DNA from: Paramacrobiotus richtersi
Lineage: Eukaryota > Tardigrada > Eutardigrada > Parachela > Macrobiotidae
NCBI GenBank assembly: GCA_034698045.1
Contig: JAQGAU010000193.1
Span: 1 to 35,146, forward strand
Length of the DNA: 35,146 bases
Direction: 5' to 3'
In this document: piece by piece, positions 12,305 to 21,910 of the stretch
Layout: every line of letters starts with the position of its first letter
Position numbering within the stretch: the first letter of the stretch is position 1
Notes under the pieces: generated by a model
Told to the model about the DNA's origin: nothing
Database searches by the model: none
What the model saw: only the letters and a program-made list of their open reading frames with translations
Position numbers and translations under genes: made by a program

Positions 12305-12814
12305 CTAAGGTGACGTGTCAGAATCTTTTGTCGGCAGCGGCATCACCCCAGTTAAACAACCTTGGTGGAAAACGACCTCTTCCGCTTGATCGTCGTATGC
12401 AGCGAACCAACCCCGTACATAGCAGATGAAATCAGCAGAAATGCCAGTACTGAAAGGATTCTCGTTTTCTATTTGGTTACAGTTTATGACGTAAATGTCT
12501 CGCTTGTAAGCATCCCGGCGCTCCACTGCCTCACGTCTAAAGTTTTCCGTATCCACAAAGTTGACAGCAGTGCAGACAGTGCTACCATCACTGATTACCA
12601 TGTGTGGAACGTTTGAGCCAACAGCAATTAAGTGGATGGCCAGAACGATAGGCAGTGCTATAAGTACCATAACTGAAATAAAATAATACTTGCCAGCCAT
12701 GCGCACAGTACCATGGCATCGCAGAATGAGGCGGTAATAAGACCGGTTTGTCGAATGGCCCCGTCTCCAAATCGCATTAGTTTTGCAGTCGAAATTTCTT
12801 TGGCTGGCTGTCAT
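12305..12814 (-). CDS. unidentified frame with one membrane segment
   Basis: A 169-codon minus-strand frame of unknown family. A hydrophobic stretch at roughly residues 44-66 (core FISVMVLIALPIVLAIHLI) would make a single membrane segment. After it comes a polar, acidic, cysteine-containing part of about 100 residues. It lies just upstream of the Ty3/gypsy fossil on the same strand with a gap of about 150 bp, so it could be element-derived, but no protease, gag or envelope signature is visible. It may equally be a chance frame. Confidence 0.25.
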   Translation of the reverse strand: MTASQRNFDCKTNAIWRRGHSTNRSYYRLILRCHGTVRMAGKYYFISVMVLIALPIVLAIHLIAVGSNVPHMVISDGSTVCTAVNFVDTENFRREAVERRDAYKRDIYVINCNQIENENPFSTGISADFICYVRGWFAAYDDQAEEVVFHQGCLTGVMPLPTKDSDTSP

Positions 12815-12829
12815 TACGCGCAGCGCCGG

Positions 12830-13980
12830 TTGGTGATGCCGCGTACGTTATTTACTTGTCTGCATCTGTGTAGGTTGTGTTCCGGTGCAAATCTTGCTTG
12901 GCATTTAGTTGTCGTGCGCCGTCGTGTGACCTGGTGTTTCACCTGGTGACACTTCTTTTCACGAAAAGAATCTTGTCTATCTTCTGAACTTTTTTGGGTT
13001 TTGGTTACAATGCTTTCGTAGTTTAACTAGAAGGAGTGGGTAATGTCACGAGCACCCCTGGTCATGTATCCTTATGCCCGCAGGGCATTCCAGTAGCAAC
13101 AAAATTAGTGCACACGCAGGCGTCAGCCTAATTCGCCCGCACTTAACGCTCACGGATTTGTCAGAAACAACTACTTCAACTGCTGAACAATAAGTGGTAA
13201 GGAGAGCAATCCCGGATCCACTCTCGGAATTCCGTAGCAGCCTTATACGTTGTCACTTATCCTGCTGCATGTCACGTCCTCGGAGAGCGTAAGCGGTTTA
13301 CTGGCGGTTCTGCCTATCTCGTCTGTACACATGATACACAGGAACGGCTTTCCTTGCCGATCTGTGCGCATGCTTCGCGGTCCGGCTACCCGAGTCCATT
13401 ACATTATGACATTACGCGACTTGTCGCCAAGGAACGCTGCAGTTCGATTAGGTTTCTATAAATTTCATGAAAATGTGGCCAAGAGTAAACGAGCATCCAC
13501 TTGTAAATCTTTGTTCATGCACTGGAGCTTAACGTGTTCCGCTGCAACATCAGAAATCTATACTGGAGTGGCTGGAGCCACTTGCATCGTAGAATAGTAG
13601 CCAGTAGAAAGAGCAGCTAGCCAGTATCGTATTCCGCACTTTCAAATAACTCCTCCCCCAATGGTTCGGGGATCTCGTTAGCCCTATGCGATGCCATACT
13701 GCCACGCAGTGAGTGCTGGCCGGTGTATAATTCTAACAGAAACAACCGGAGGTGCATTGGACGACTTTCGGTGTTTAACTGCTTACTGTAGAACAATACT
13801 TCTGCGTGGGAGCGAAGGTAGTACGAAGAAGACTTTCAATGTAAGCGCTTAAAAAAAGCTAGAGCTGAATTCCATCTCGCCGCTCGGGGTAAATCGCCAG
13901 AGTCGGAAATGCGCTACCTGACTACATTTTCTGCCTGTTCCTTGTATTTTTAACTTTGTCGCTGGACTGAGCTTGTCAAG
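12830..13980. other. intergenic stretch, no gene recognised
   Basis: Only a 115-codon plus-strand frame (13250-13597) without motifs. A small perfect hairpin TTCTTTTC/GAAAAGAA lies at about 12953-12970. Nothing else stands out. Confidence 0.4.
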
Positions 13981-13983
13981 CTC

Positions 13984-14500
13984 CTAGGCGATATCCTCAC
14001 GAATTGGCTGCGTGGAAAGCTTGAAAGTAAGATCGTACGCGATTTGTCTCAGTGCGACCGCCTTTGCGATTCCGCTTACGGTCTGGTGGTACCATTTCAA
14101 GGTTCGCTTTAGCGACCCAATTATTTTATTAAACGGAAGGGCCAAACAGTCAGCAAGACGTTCGTATTCGGTAACCGCTTGCGGCATTTGTTCCGGCAGA
14201 TAAACGTTGTACATCATTAAAAATGTATTAAAAACACCCGTGATCCTTGCACGCGGATTTGCCATGCGTCCCCGGATCAAACATTTGGTGCGCGGTATTA
14301 ACTGCGATTTCTGGATGGCTTGTGGTTCGAAAAGTGCACGCCAACCACTGAAGCATATCACTGCAAAAACAGTGGTGCTATTTCAGCAGCACTCAGTCCC
14401 AGTTCTTCCGGTGTTAATTCTGCTGCCGGTCCACCAGCAGGAGTGACCAATAGAAATCTTCGTCTCATTCCGTTGAGTAAATTCTTCTTCCTCAAATCTG
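13984..14500 (-). CDS. unidentified coding-like frames, minus strand
   Basis: A frame of up to 125 codons (14361-13984) has protein-like composition, with regularly spaced hydrophobic and charged residues (for example EYERLADCLALPFNKIIGSLKR), and is preceded by a good acceptor-like CTGTTTTTGCAG. A second, overlapping minus-strand frame just upstream (about 14370-14510) also reads like protein, with the segment TPEELGLSAAEIAP. I recognise neither. Together with the frames up to 15.6 kb on the same strand they may be pieces of one gene or one old element. Confidence 0.35.
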
Positions 14501-14699
14501 CAAGCGCTTAGGTAGTATAACGTATTTGGGGGATATTTTACAGTATGTTATAATGCAGCCGAGATGTTTATTGAACTGGCACGCAGCCGTTTACTGGCGG
14601 TACTTTTTCAAAGAAAAAATGCGTGGATTCATCGTGCGTGGACGGGTGGTTTTGCCAGTAATTGAACTACTGCTTGTTACCCAAAAATCTGCTAGTTGC

Positions 14700-14965
14700 G
14701 CATTTAACGCTCGCGAAACCCATTTGCAGTTTTCTGCACAAGATAACCAACAGAGATATAATTCTGAAACACAAAATTAGCCCACTGATGATGCCGATGC
14801 TCATCATAGGCGTCTTCACTTTGGCCCGTTTTCGTACTATCTCGGATGATTCTCTCTATGCAATAGTAGTCGTTGTCCCGGCAGCAGACATTTCCGGTGA
14901 GAAAGCAGTAGTAGCAAACGGTGGCGAGCTACCATCTGCGCTTGAGCGGCCGTTCTGTTCCTAAT
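14700..14965 (-). CDS. unidentified coding-like frame without ATG
   Basis: A minus-strand open stretch of about 77 codons with several cysteines and aromatic residues; it has no ATG near its start. An overlapping frame on the same strand contains a basic KRAKVK cluster followed by a hydrophobic segment. Which of the two, if either, is coding cannot be settled. It sits between the frames at 13984-14500 and 14929-15186. Confidence 0.2.
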
Positions 14966-15290
14966 AATAGGTTCGTAGTAGTTGTAGGTTTAGTTCTGAC
15001 ATATTCGGACCGATTTGCGCCAGGCTCCTGGTTTTCCATTACTGCTCCAGAGACTGCTCCAACGATAGCGCTGCCGTCAGCTATGCTGGCGGCCCTGGTC
15101 CAAGCTTTGGTGATAATCGGTTTGTTTTCTCTCTCAGCTTGTTTCATACGATCCAAACCGCGCGCGTGCAGCATCGGTTTCGTCACGGGGAAGACATACT
15201 GCTTAAAAGGTCCATTCGCATACTCCTTGCCGTACTACTTACGGACTGGTTTCTTTAACAGTGATTGATACGCTTCGTACCAATAGTTTG
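14929..15290 (-). CDS. unidentified coding-like frame
   Basis: The minus-strand frame at 15186-14929 (85 codons) continues upstream in the same reading register to about 15290 with composition typical of protein (YWYEAYQSLLKK, then GPFKQYVFPVTKP, HARGLDRMKQAERENKP), followed by an alanine/glycine-rich segment SAIVGAVSGAV and a basic end. No family recognised. The upstream part has at least one interruption, so this is either a degraded gene or an exon boundary. Confidence 0.3.
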
Positions 15291-15330
15291 ATGCCTACCC
15301 GCACAGTAGACCCGGACGGGAGTCGACATG

Positions 15331-15564
15331 TCATCTCCCAGAGGAGCTTACTATAGATGCTATTTGTGTCTCTTGCACGCTTCCAGCACTCGGCAAAAGT
15401 ATGACCTGGTCTGCTACATTAAGTACAGGAGATTTAACTTTTTGGTTTAAAGTAACAATCATTGGTGTTATAATTAATGCGACTACAAAACGAGCAGTGC
15501 CTCTCAGTTTAATTAATGAAGCTTTTTCCAGCAAACTACATTTTAACCTGCTAGTCCAGCACAT
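15331..15564 (-). CDS. unidentified coding-like frame
   Basis: A 77-codon minus-strand frame in which a hydrophobic strand-like segment (RFVVALIITPMIVTL) is followed by SPVLNVADQVILLPSAG. It may be the 5'-most piece of the 14.0-15.6 kb cluster. No family recognised. Confidence 0.2.
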   Translation of the reverse strand: MCWTSRLKCSLLEKASLIKLRGTARFVVALIITPMIVTLNQKVKSPVLNVADQVILLPSAGSVQETQIASIVSSSGR

Positions 15565-15599
15565 TCTTGTAGTTTACGAGATCCAGTACTGTTGATTTA

Positions 15600-16394
15600 A
15601 TTATGGAGAACACAAAAGTCATTTTAATTCCCTGTTTCCAGTAGTTGCACAGCTGTTGAATTCTGAATGTATCCACTGACCCATGCTTATTTCCATTATC
15701 TATGGAAAGAACTGGTTCGTTGAAAAATGAACATTATTTCCAAACATGTATCTTCAGCACCTCAGTAATTGCTGTTCTGGGGCAGTCTGGACGCAGCCCT
15801 TCTTCGCGTTCCCAGCGCTCCGGAGCTTTCTGAGAAAGTTGTGCACTAGGAAAGCCGTCCGCGTCCAAATTACAGCGATCGCCTGCCCTGTAAGGTTTGC
15901 ATAAATAAATAAATCCTTCAGATCTTCATTTCGGGTTTGCCCGGCTCTGTGTTGTGCTTAAGATGCCGAGTTAGGTAAAACCTGCCCGCTCTGTTCCGCA
16001 GACATCCATGTGAGACGCTACGTGTATTTCGGGTAGCCTGATCATTGATCATGGACTGGTACGTTGTCGTTCTGTTACCGCAGGTTGTTACAGCACAAGC
16101 ACGTTGATTCGACATTCAGATGGCTTCATGCTGTCGCCATAGTTTGACAGTTCGTCCATTTCTGCATCAGAGGTCGGGTCACTCGGGCACCGACGTAAAC
16201 TGCCCGCACTTTCAGATTCTTTGACTTTTCACAATATTGATTCTATAGCCCTTCAAGGAAAGCGCCCAACGGGTCAGACACGCGTTGTTTTATTGACATT
16301 TAAACAGGGAGATTAGTGGTCCGTTTTAACGGTGAATTCACAATAATCTATATACTGCTGGAACTTCTGGACTAAGAGGACAATCGCCAAACAT
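15600..16394. other. intergenic stretch, no gene recognised
   Basis: AT-rich at the start, with no frame above 65 codons and no repeat that I can see. Confidence 0.5.
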
Positions 16395-16478
16395 ACAGGG
16401 TGGAGATACAGGGTGGAGACACAGGGTGGAGATAGCGAAGACCCTGGGATAGCGGAGACAATGGAGAACGCGGAGAAC
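16395..16478. repeat. 13-bp minisatellite and purine-rich tract
   Basis: Three tandem copies of ACAGGGTGGAGAT/C lie at 16395-16407, 16408-16420 and 16421-16433, decaying into a GGAGA-rich tract to 16478. The same tract (CGGAGAACC, CGGAGACCC) resumes at 16807-16845 on the far side of the hairpin insertion, so the hairpin entered an existing purine-rich repeat. Confidence 0.8.
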
Positions 16479-16806
16479 TGTGATACGATACATTGACATC
16501 TACTTCCGTGTAACGCTCACGCTTTTAAGTGTGCCAACGTCCCTCGCTTATAGTTAATTACTATTGTTCATATGCTACCTCTGACCTAGTTGTTTACCTA
16601 TATAACGCCAAGCTTGTTCTCTTCTTATTCAGTCATCAAGTCAACTAGGAATACAGTGTTCTACCTCTTACGAGTAAAGACCTGTGTCACAACAACTAGG
16701 TCAGAGGTAGCATATGAACAATAGTAATTAACTATAAGCGAGGTACATTGGCACACATAGAAGCGTGAGCGTTACACAGAAGTAGATTTCAATGTATCGT
16801 ATCACA
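16479..16806. mobile_element. hairpin LTR-like insertion with target duplication
   Basis: A 328-bp insertion flanked by GAAC at 16475-16478 and 16807-16810. Two 116-bp arms, 16479-16594 and 16691-16806, are inverted copies without gaps and with about six mismatches (about 95 percent identity). Both outer ends start TGTGATACGATACATTG. The 96-bp centre contains a TATATAA-type box (about 16599-16605), a TCTTCTTATTCAG tract and GAGTAAA, and ends TGTGTCACAACA at about 16694. Read left to right, 16479-16694 therefore looks like a complete small LTR (TGT..ACA), followed by an inverted copy of its own first half. It is probably a solo-LTR-derived insertion of a retrovirus-like element; a foldback DNA transposon is the alternative. 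It looks whole and fairly recent from the arm identity. Confidence 0.7.
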
Positions 16807-16845
16807 GAACCCAAAAAGCCCGGAGAACCCGGAGACCCTAGATGG

Positions 16846-17074
16846 AAGAACCTTGCCGCAGTCAACAATGCGGCGCAACAAGTCACATTTCATTGTTTAC
16901 TTGAAGCGTGATTACAACAAATCTAATTAAGTATACATCCCCATACAATTTGAATGAATGCAGACCATCCAAGGTGAATATATTGACGAGAACAACAAAA
17001 AACATGCGTCCGACTTATTTGTGTTAGCATAGCGTTGCATAAACGGCATAGTAACAGAAAGCGTACGGAACTAA
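16846..17074. other. short intergenic stretch, nothing seen
   Basis: No frame, repeat or regulatory motif that I can support. Confidence 0.4.
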
Positions 17075-17330
17075 CTAAAAGATCATGCTAAGAAAATGTT
17101 TTCGGATCTCCTCCGTTAGGCCGGACTGCGCATCTTCGTACATCCAGACACTCCTTTTCTCCCCACGTTGTTCTTGTAGCTCTTGCATGCGCTCCATCCA
17201 CTGGCGTTCTTTGTTGTCGGCATCTATTTGCATCCGGTCGACCAACGCTACTGCTGCAGGATCGCCGTTGGCATACTCGACAGCGAAAACGTCTCGAGCG
17301 AAGTCAGATGCCAAATAACGATACGGGTCA
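17075..17330 (-). CDS. unidentified charged, coiled-coil-like fragment
   Basis: A 79-codon minus-strand frame. After an aromatic, acidic start (RYLASDFARDVFAVEYANGD) comes a highly charged helical part (about residues 28-55: DRMQIDADNKERQWMERMQELQEQR) that would form a coiled coil. Such tails occur in Myb/MADF-like transposon-associated proteins, but no DNA-binding domain is visible here. It may be a partial exon or remnant. Confidence 0.3.
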
Positions 17331-18442
17331 GATAGGAATTACAGTATCCGCGGGGTGCTTTCTGGCTGCAATGGCAATGGCAGTGGCAGCGGTGTTGATA
17401 TGACTGGTGGTAGCAGTATGGCACGGAAATCGGAAATACTTCCAGAAATAGGTTGACTCGAATCCCGGTGCTATCAACTTTTTCAGTTTGTTTTGCAAAT
17501 AAAAAAATTTTTGCTTAAATCGAAGTTCGATTTTTAAAAAAGGTCTTTATGACCTCACCTCAGGGTATCGCTTTAGCGCTTCGAACACTTCCAGAGCAAC
17601 ATTGGCCACTTTTCCACTGGCCATTGGCCACTTTAGCAACAATTCCACTTTCGCGGACCCTGAAATTGTAATCTTACGAGCGGGTTTCACAGCGGGCACA
17701 ACTGTTCCAACCGCCATGAGAAACTGGTTCGCTATAGTACCAAATACGGCCTTACCAAGAACGGTTCTCGAAAGCCATTTATTTTGCTTGCCAGTCAAAT
17801 TTATAGAGCGCTGGAACACCCACGATTATGAAATCGGGTCGGCTCAAACGATATTTCATGACGCCAACGAACAGCCCCAACATACACACAGATTTCGTTG
17901 TGCGATTCTCGATATTTGTGTAAGAAACCGTAAGTCAGCACGTAAGCTGGAGATAATATATCGACCGGCACAACGCTTTCGTGTCAATCTAAAATTTCGT
18001 GCAACCATTGCAGCAAACATCTAACTCATGAGCGATCGTTTATAGTAGCTGATCGTTCGAGATTACTGTTCGCATGCAAATGGAGCGGATAAATTCCCAT
18101 CCATAAATATAGCCTAAAACCAACCGAAGTCAGTTTCACGGTTGTGTAATTTTGGATGTTGGGGAACATCCTAGAGTCTAGTATATATAAAACTTTTTTG
18201 GTGGATTTGGAATTCTCTCCGTTATTCACCTGTCGTGAGGGGTATTTTTCCGCCACTTGTTGCTGGATTTTCAAGAGTTTTTTCCAGGAACCGGAGAGTT
18301 TAACGGGCTCAAAACAACGAAAGCACCGAGGTTCTAGCTTGCTGAATGAGGCGAAGGGACATGATGTTTCAACAGAGTGTTTCTTCTTGGCCAAGGTATC
18401 CAGTTTAATATCAGCCAAAGTTCTTGCTGTAAGAAAACCCAA
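17331..18442. other. stretch with unidentified frames, both strands
   Basis: Minus frames at 17547-17819 (90 codons, lysine- and alanine-rich) and 18026-18442 (138 codons, lysine-rich with several cysteines) face plus frames at 17602-18024 (140 codons) and 18156-18512 (118 codons). None has a recognisable motif, so no strand can be preferred. A tRNA-like tail, CGAATCCCGGTGCTATCA, occurs at about 17458-17476. Confidence 0.3.
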
Positions 18443-18478
18443 GGCTTCGCAAGCATTTCTGGCTTCGCAGCCATTTCT
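18443..18478. repeat. two tandem 18-bp units
   Basis: GGCTTCGCAAGCATTTCT at 18443-18460 is followed directly by GGCTTCGCAGCCATTTCT at 18461-18478, with two differences. Confidence 0.8.
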
Positions 18479-18691
18479 TATGGCATCCGTCTTGCCAGTT
18501 CGTGCGCACTAAACTAACCAAAACCTGTAGTTATACGCGTATATGAGTAGAAAAAAGACAACAAACTGGAACTAGTGAAACCGACTGCATGCTTCTAGTA
18601 CTGCACGGCCCAGCTCAACAGGCAACAGCTATGCCTGCATCTGTACGTCAAGGTTTCTGCCTTAAATGGGTAAAAGATATCAAGAAAAGGC

Positions 18692-18716
18692 CATCATCAT
18701 CACACATCATCATACA
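18692..18716. repeat. CAT-rich microsatellite
   Basis: A short interrupted CAT/CA repeat (CATCATCATCACACATCATC and on). It is too short to matter except as a marker. Confidence 0.6.
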
Positions 18717-19074
18717 TGTCGTTTGCAGCGCTTCAGCTGATTTCTGATGTCTAAAGTTTTATGTTTCATACTTTTCACTGATTTGTACTGTACTAGCTGT
18801 TGATAAATTCACTGACCGTATTCAGCTGTGGTAATGTCGTGCCACTTATAAAACATTCACTATAACTACAAACTTATCTACCGGTAAAATGACTTAAATA
18901 GCAATACATTACTTATCTAAAGTTACATATTCAGGATCTCGGCCATGGATGTTTTTCTCCATTCATTTTGTACCTTCATTCGGGCAACACAACAGAATCG
19001 GTAAAGGCAAACCATCTTTCATCGCTTAACTTTTCGGCTTGCGACACATAGTCTCCAATAGTAATGAGAGAATG

Positions 19075-19120
19075 AAGTACCTAGGTACATACAGGTACTG
19101 TATAAGTATTACAGGTACTT
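19075..19120. repeat. cluster of GGTAC palindromes
   Basis: GTACCTAGGTAC (19077-19088) is a perfect 12-bp palindrome. AGGTAC recurs at about 19092 and 19113, and AAGTACCT (19075-19082) pairs with AGGTACTT (19113-19120) to form a small stem. No function can be assigned. Confidence 0.55.
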
Positions 19121-19240
19121 TAGACGAAATAGCACTCCGTAATCCTAATTTCTTGAAATAGTTTGTGTAGTGGCCATTGTTTTAAGCTATCCATTTGTCC
19201 GCACGCGATATCTACTATGCCAGGAATATGGGTTACCGGC

Positions 19241-19275
19241 AGCACTGGCGTCGCAAGCACTGGCGTCGCAAGCAC
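19241..19275. repeat. 15-bp tandem repeat
   Basis: AGCACTGGCGTCGCA occurs at 19241-19255 and 19256-19270, with a partial third copy AGCAC to 19275. It lies in a locally GC-rich segment (about 19220-19680). Confidence 0.85.
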
Positions 19276-19483
19276 TACTGCGCCCGCCCAGGGTGAGCGA
19301 CAGTCCCGCGGTGTGGGTTGCTGTCTGGATAGCACCGGCTCGCGACACCGATAGCCCAGGGGCTAATTAACTAACCAACTAAGGGACTCCGATGCTGGCT
19401 CCTTCCTCAACCCCGTGACAGGCAGGAAAGGTACTGCACCACACCCAAGCAGCTGCCACGGCCGCCTGAGTGTGCCCACGTGC

Positions 19484-19611
19484 ACTACCGGCTTCACTGC
19501 ATACGCACGAGCTTCACTGCGCCACGTACGTACACACGGGTAGTGCTCTACCAGCTTCACTGCATGCGCTCTGGCTTCACTGCGCCATGTAACGCATACA
19601 CTGGAGGCGGG
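19484..19611. repeat. two tandem 64-bp units
   Basis: The unit at 19484-19547 is repeated at 19548-19611. Each copy begins CTACC(G/A)GCTTCACTGCAT and contains a second internal GCTTCACTGCGCCA, so the unit itself arose from a shorter duplication. Identity between copies is roughly 75-80 percent by eye. Confidence 0.8.
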
Positions 19612-19699
19612 TCGTGCAGCGGCGGCTTCGCTGGACAACTCCTGCGGAAGTTCTCGCGTACTTCATCGCATACTGACAGACTGCTATCCATTATTCTGT

Positions 19700-20820
19700 A
19701 AGATACGATCAGGCGCATTTATGCCATTGTACCATTATACCACCTCCGCATACTACCTTAAAGCACTGTTATGCCTTCCGATTATTTCAAGCATGTTCTT
19801 CGATACCACGGCAGGAGGTTTGCAGCACTTCCAGTGTTTCGCTATTCCGAGCACAACTAGATCACACGTTGTGACGGCACTCGAACAAGCAACTTCAACG
19901 TTCAGACGAAGTCAGTAAATCAAAGCCCACTGACATGCGAAAATAGGTCCCCGTAACAGTATTGGCGCTACAAAATGTTAACAGCAGATCTAACGGCAAT
20001 GACAACAACAGTACTCAGCCCTCAGTTGTGATAGTTTTTGTGACTTCATAGAAGTCGTATCCACACAGCCTTTGGAACTCCGCACCGCCTGCATCCTTCG
20101 GCATGGCTGTGCCGGTGACTTTGTGGAGTAAAGTATTCAGTAAGTGGACGTTATCGTGGGCCGGGATTGCTGCACTTTAGTATCGAATATCAACCGCGTG
20201 GAGCCGCGCACATCTGTAGTTAAAACTGTCGTCACATTTGTGATACGTATTTACCCACCATTGATCGACTCTCCGTAAGTGTATTTTATTTATTTGCATT
20301 ATACGGTTAACACTGTGGCGTGCTTTAGATGTGCTAATCGTTTTCTTCGGCACAACAAATCCTTTAGAAATTGTGATTGGGTGTCCCACTTACTAATCTT
20401 ACTTTTTCTGTTTGGTTTTCTACAGGTTTAAATCTAAGTGTGAGTTTGCTGACTCTGCACAACGGTTGTCCAGGATGCCGAATACGAAAAGGAGCGATCG
20501 CTCTTTTGATAAACCATGGAGTGTGGCAAGAACTGCTAGTTCGATTGCACGACATAATTGTGCAAGAAATTTCTCCAATGTTGGCAACTTGGCAGCAAAA
20601 AACCCGGTTGCGTAAAATGACCATCACGCGATAGTGGAGAGATTTATTGAGAGCTTCGCGCGATCGTGTATCGACCATCTACGCTATATTTGTCAGCGCC
20701 TTTTCAGGAAAGCGCGTTACTCGAAACTTCACGCTTTGAAAAAGACTTTTGAAAACATTAAATGACCATAAAACATTAGGCGAACGATCAACTCGATTGA
20801 ACCTTCAAGGTATCTGTCAG
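19700..20820. other. intergenic stretch, no firm gene
   Basis: Overlapping frames at 20364-20678 (minus) and 20377-20634 / 20412-20615 (plus) have no family signature. The plus frame at 20412 contains a basic MPNTKRSDRSFDKPWS start preceded by a pyrimidine-rich TTTTTCTGTTTGGTTTTCTACAG at about 20402-20426, a good acceptor, so an exon here is possible but unsupported otherwise. Confidence 0.3.
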
Positions 20821-20827
20821 CCAAAAT

Positions 20828-20985
20828 GTTGGAGCAGAATATTCGAGCGATAGGGGAATATTGAAGGGGAATACTGGAGCGGAATAATTGAGAGGAATGC
20901 TGGATGGGAAAACTCGGTAGAACACAAAAGACTAACCCAGACTTGAAGTCTTGAAGGAGTATTAGGGGCGAATATTGCAGCGTAA
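20828..20985. repeat. degenerate GGAATA-type minisatellite
   Basis: Imperfect units of about 14-18 bp built around GGGGAATAYTGGAGCGG run from 20828 to about 20910 (for example GGGGAATATTGAA, GGGGAATACTGGAGC, GGAATAATTGAGA, GGAATGCTGGA). A further block, GGAGTATTAGGGGCGAATATTG, lies at about 20956-20980. Confidence 0.65.
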
Positions 20986-21582
20986 CGGGTCCGAGAATGT
21001 TTGCCTGGAACCCCCAATAAGGTCACCGGAAACGTCAGAAACCGAAAAGACCTGGCTATTTTTATAGTTTCCAGGTCTTCGTTTACAGCTTATGTTATCG
21101 CTGGGTTTCTGGGTCTTTTCCTCAAACCTGAATGGTTTACGTGGTACTTGCGGTCCGGCGTTAAGGCAGCCGGAGTAGTCAAGAATTTTTAATGCAATTA
21201 ATGACCCATCTGCAAACCTCTTAGCCTTCATATGCAGAGCTAAACGGTTCACACTACAGTGAATATTCACTGATGCAGGAAACTCTTTCAAGGTCACAAT
21301 TCTTACCGTAGATCTGAGCTTTAAGACCCGTCCTGTGCTTTGTACTGCTTGTGATCCATAGTTTGAAAGCAACCCTGAAAAGTATGTCGATGGAACAGAG
21401 AAGGCCTTTTTTTGTGTGCCATGGGAAAAGACAAGCCGCCCGATGGGCAGCATCAAATCTGTGATTGCCGAGCAATTCCCAACTGCAGCGACCCTCTGCG
21501 GGTTGCGATACAGGCTACGGCAGGACCTGGGCGCATTTCGCATCCCGATAAGTATACTGTATTCCCGACCTAACTTGTCCAT
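20962..21582 (-). CDS. longest open frame, unidentified
   Basis: At 206 codons this is the longest frame in the window. I recognise no family, signal peptide or membrane segment. Its putative ATG lies within the left terminal repeat of the MITE-like element at 21555-21751, and its end runs into the GGAATA minisatellite, so it is bounded by repeats at both sides. This makes a chance frame or an exon fragment more likely than a complete gene. A 73-codon minus frame at 21254-21475 overlaps it in another register. Confidence 0.25.
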   Translation of the reverse strand: MDKLGREYSILIGMRNAPRSCRSLYRNPQRVAAVGNCSAITDLMLPIGRLVFSHGTQKKAFSVPSTYFSGLLSNYGSQAVQSTGRVLKLRSTVRIVTLKEFPASVNIHCSVNRLALHMKAKRFADGSLIALKILDYSGCLNAGPQVPRKPFRFEEKTQKPSDNISCKRRPGNYKNSQVFSVSDVSGDLIGGSRQTFSDPLRCNIRP

Positions 21583-21751
21583 TAATTTTATTGTGCTCGG
21601 CCACTGTGAGTGTATGAGTAACCCAGAGTGGTGACGTCATCTCTCTCTGCGCCTGTGGCTCTCAGTGCCTCTCACTCACTCAGCGGTGGCTCACATACAC
21701 TCATCACTCAAGACCATACAAAACCATGGACACGTTGGGTCGGGAATACAC
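21555..21751. mobile_element. MITE-like element with TSD
   Basis: A 197-bp element bounded by TAAGTA at 21549-21554 and 21752-21757. Terminal inverted repeats lie at 21558-21581 and 21727-21750: TGTATTCCCGACC, then C/TAAC, then TGTCCA, 22 of 24 positions matching. The inside carries GTGAGTGTATGAGT on the left and CTCACTCACT / CATACACTCATCAC on the right, a further imperfect inverted match. There is no coding capacity. The superfamily is not clear; a 6-bp duplication (or a decayed 8-bp one) would fit a hAT-like MITE. Confidence 0.6.
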
Positions 21752-21910
21752 TAAGTAGTGTCCGCTGAAATAGCCTATACAATCTACGGATCCCAAAGCA
21801 ATGAGAGTCGACCCTTTTTTCGCTCATGCTGCCAATATAGTGAAAATTTCATTCACGTAGATCTCCGTCAGTGCCATAATCCGGAGCCAAGCATTCTGCC
21901 GTCCGTCTCA

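Noticed and set aside
12953-12970. Hairpin TTCTTTTC/GAAAAGAA
   Set aside because: Short, AT-biased and isolated; expected by chance in a window of this length.
17440-17480. tRNA-like 3' end (CGAATCCCGGTGCTATCA)
   Set aside because: No A box, anticodon arm or acceptor pairing could be found upstream, so neither a tRNA nor a tRNA-derived SINE is supported.
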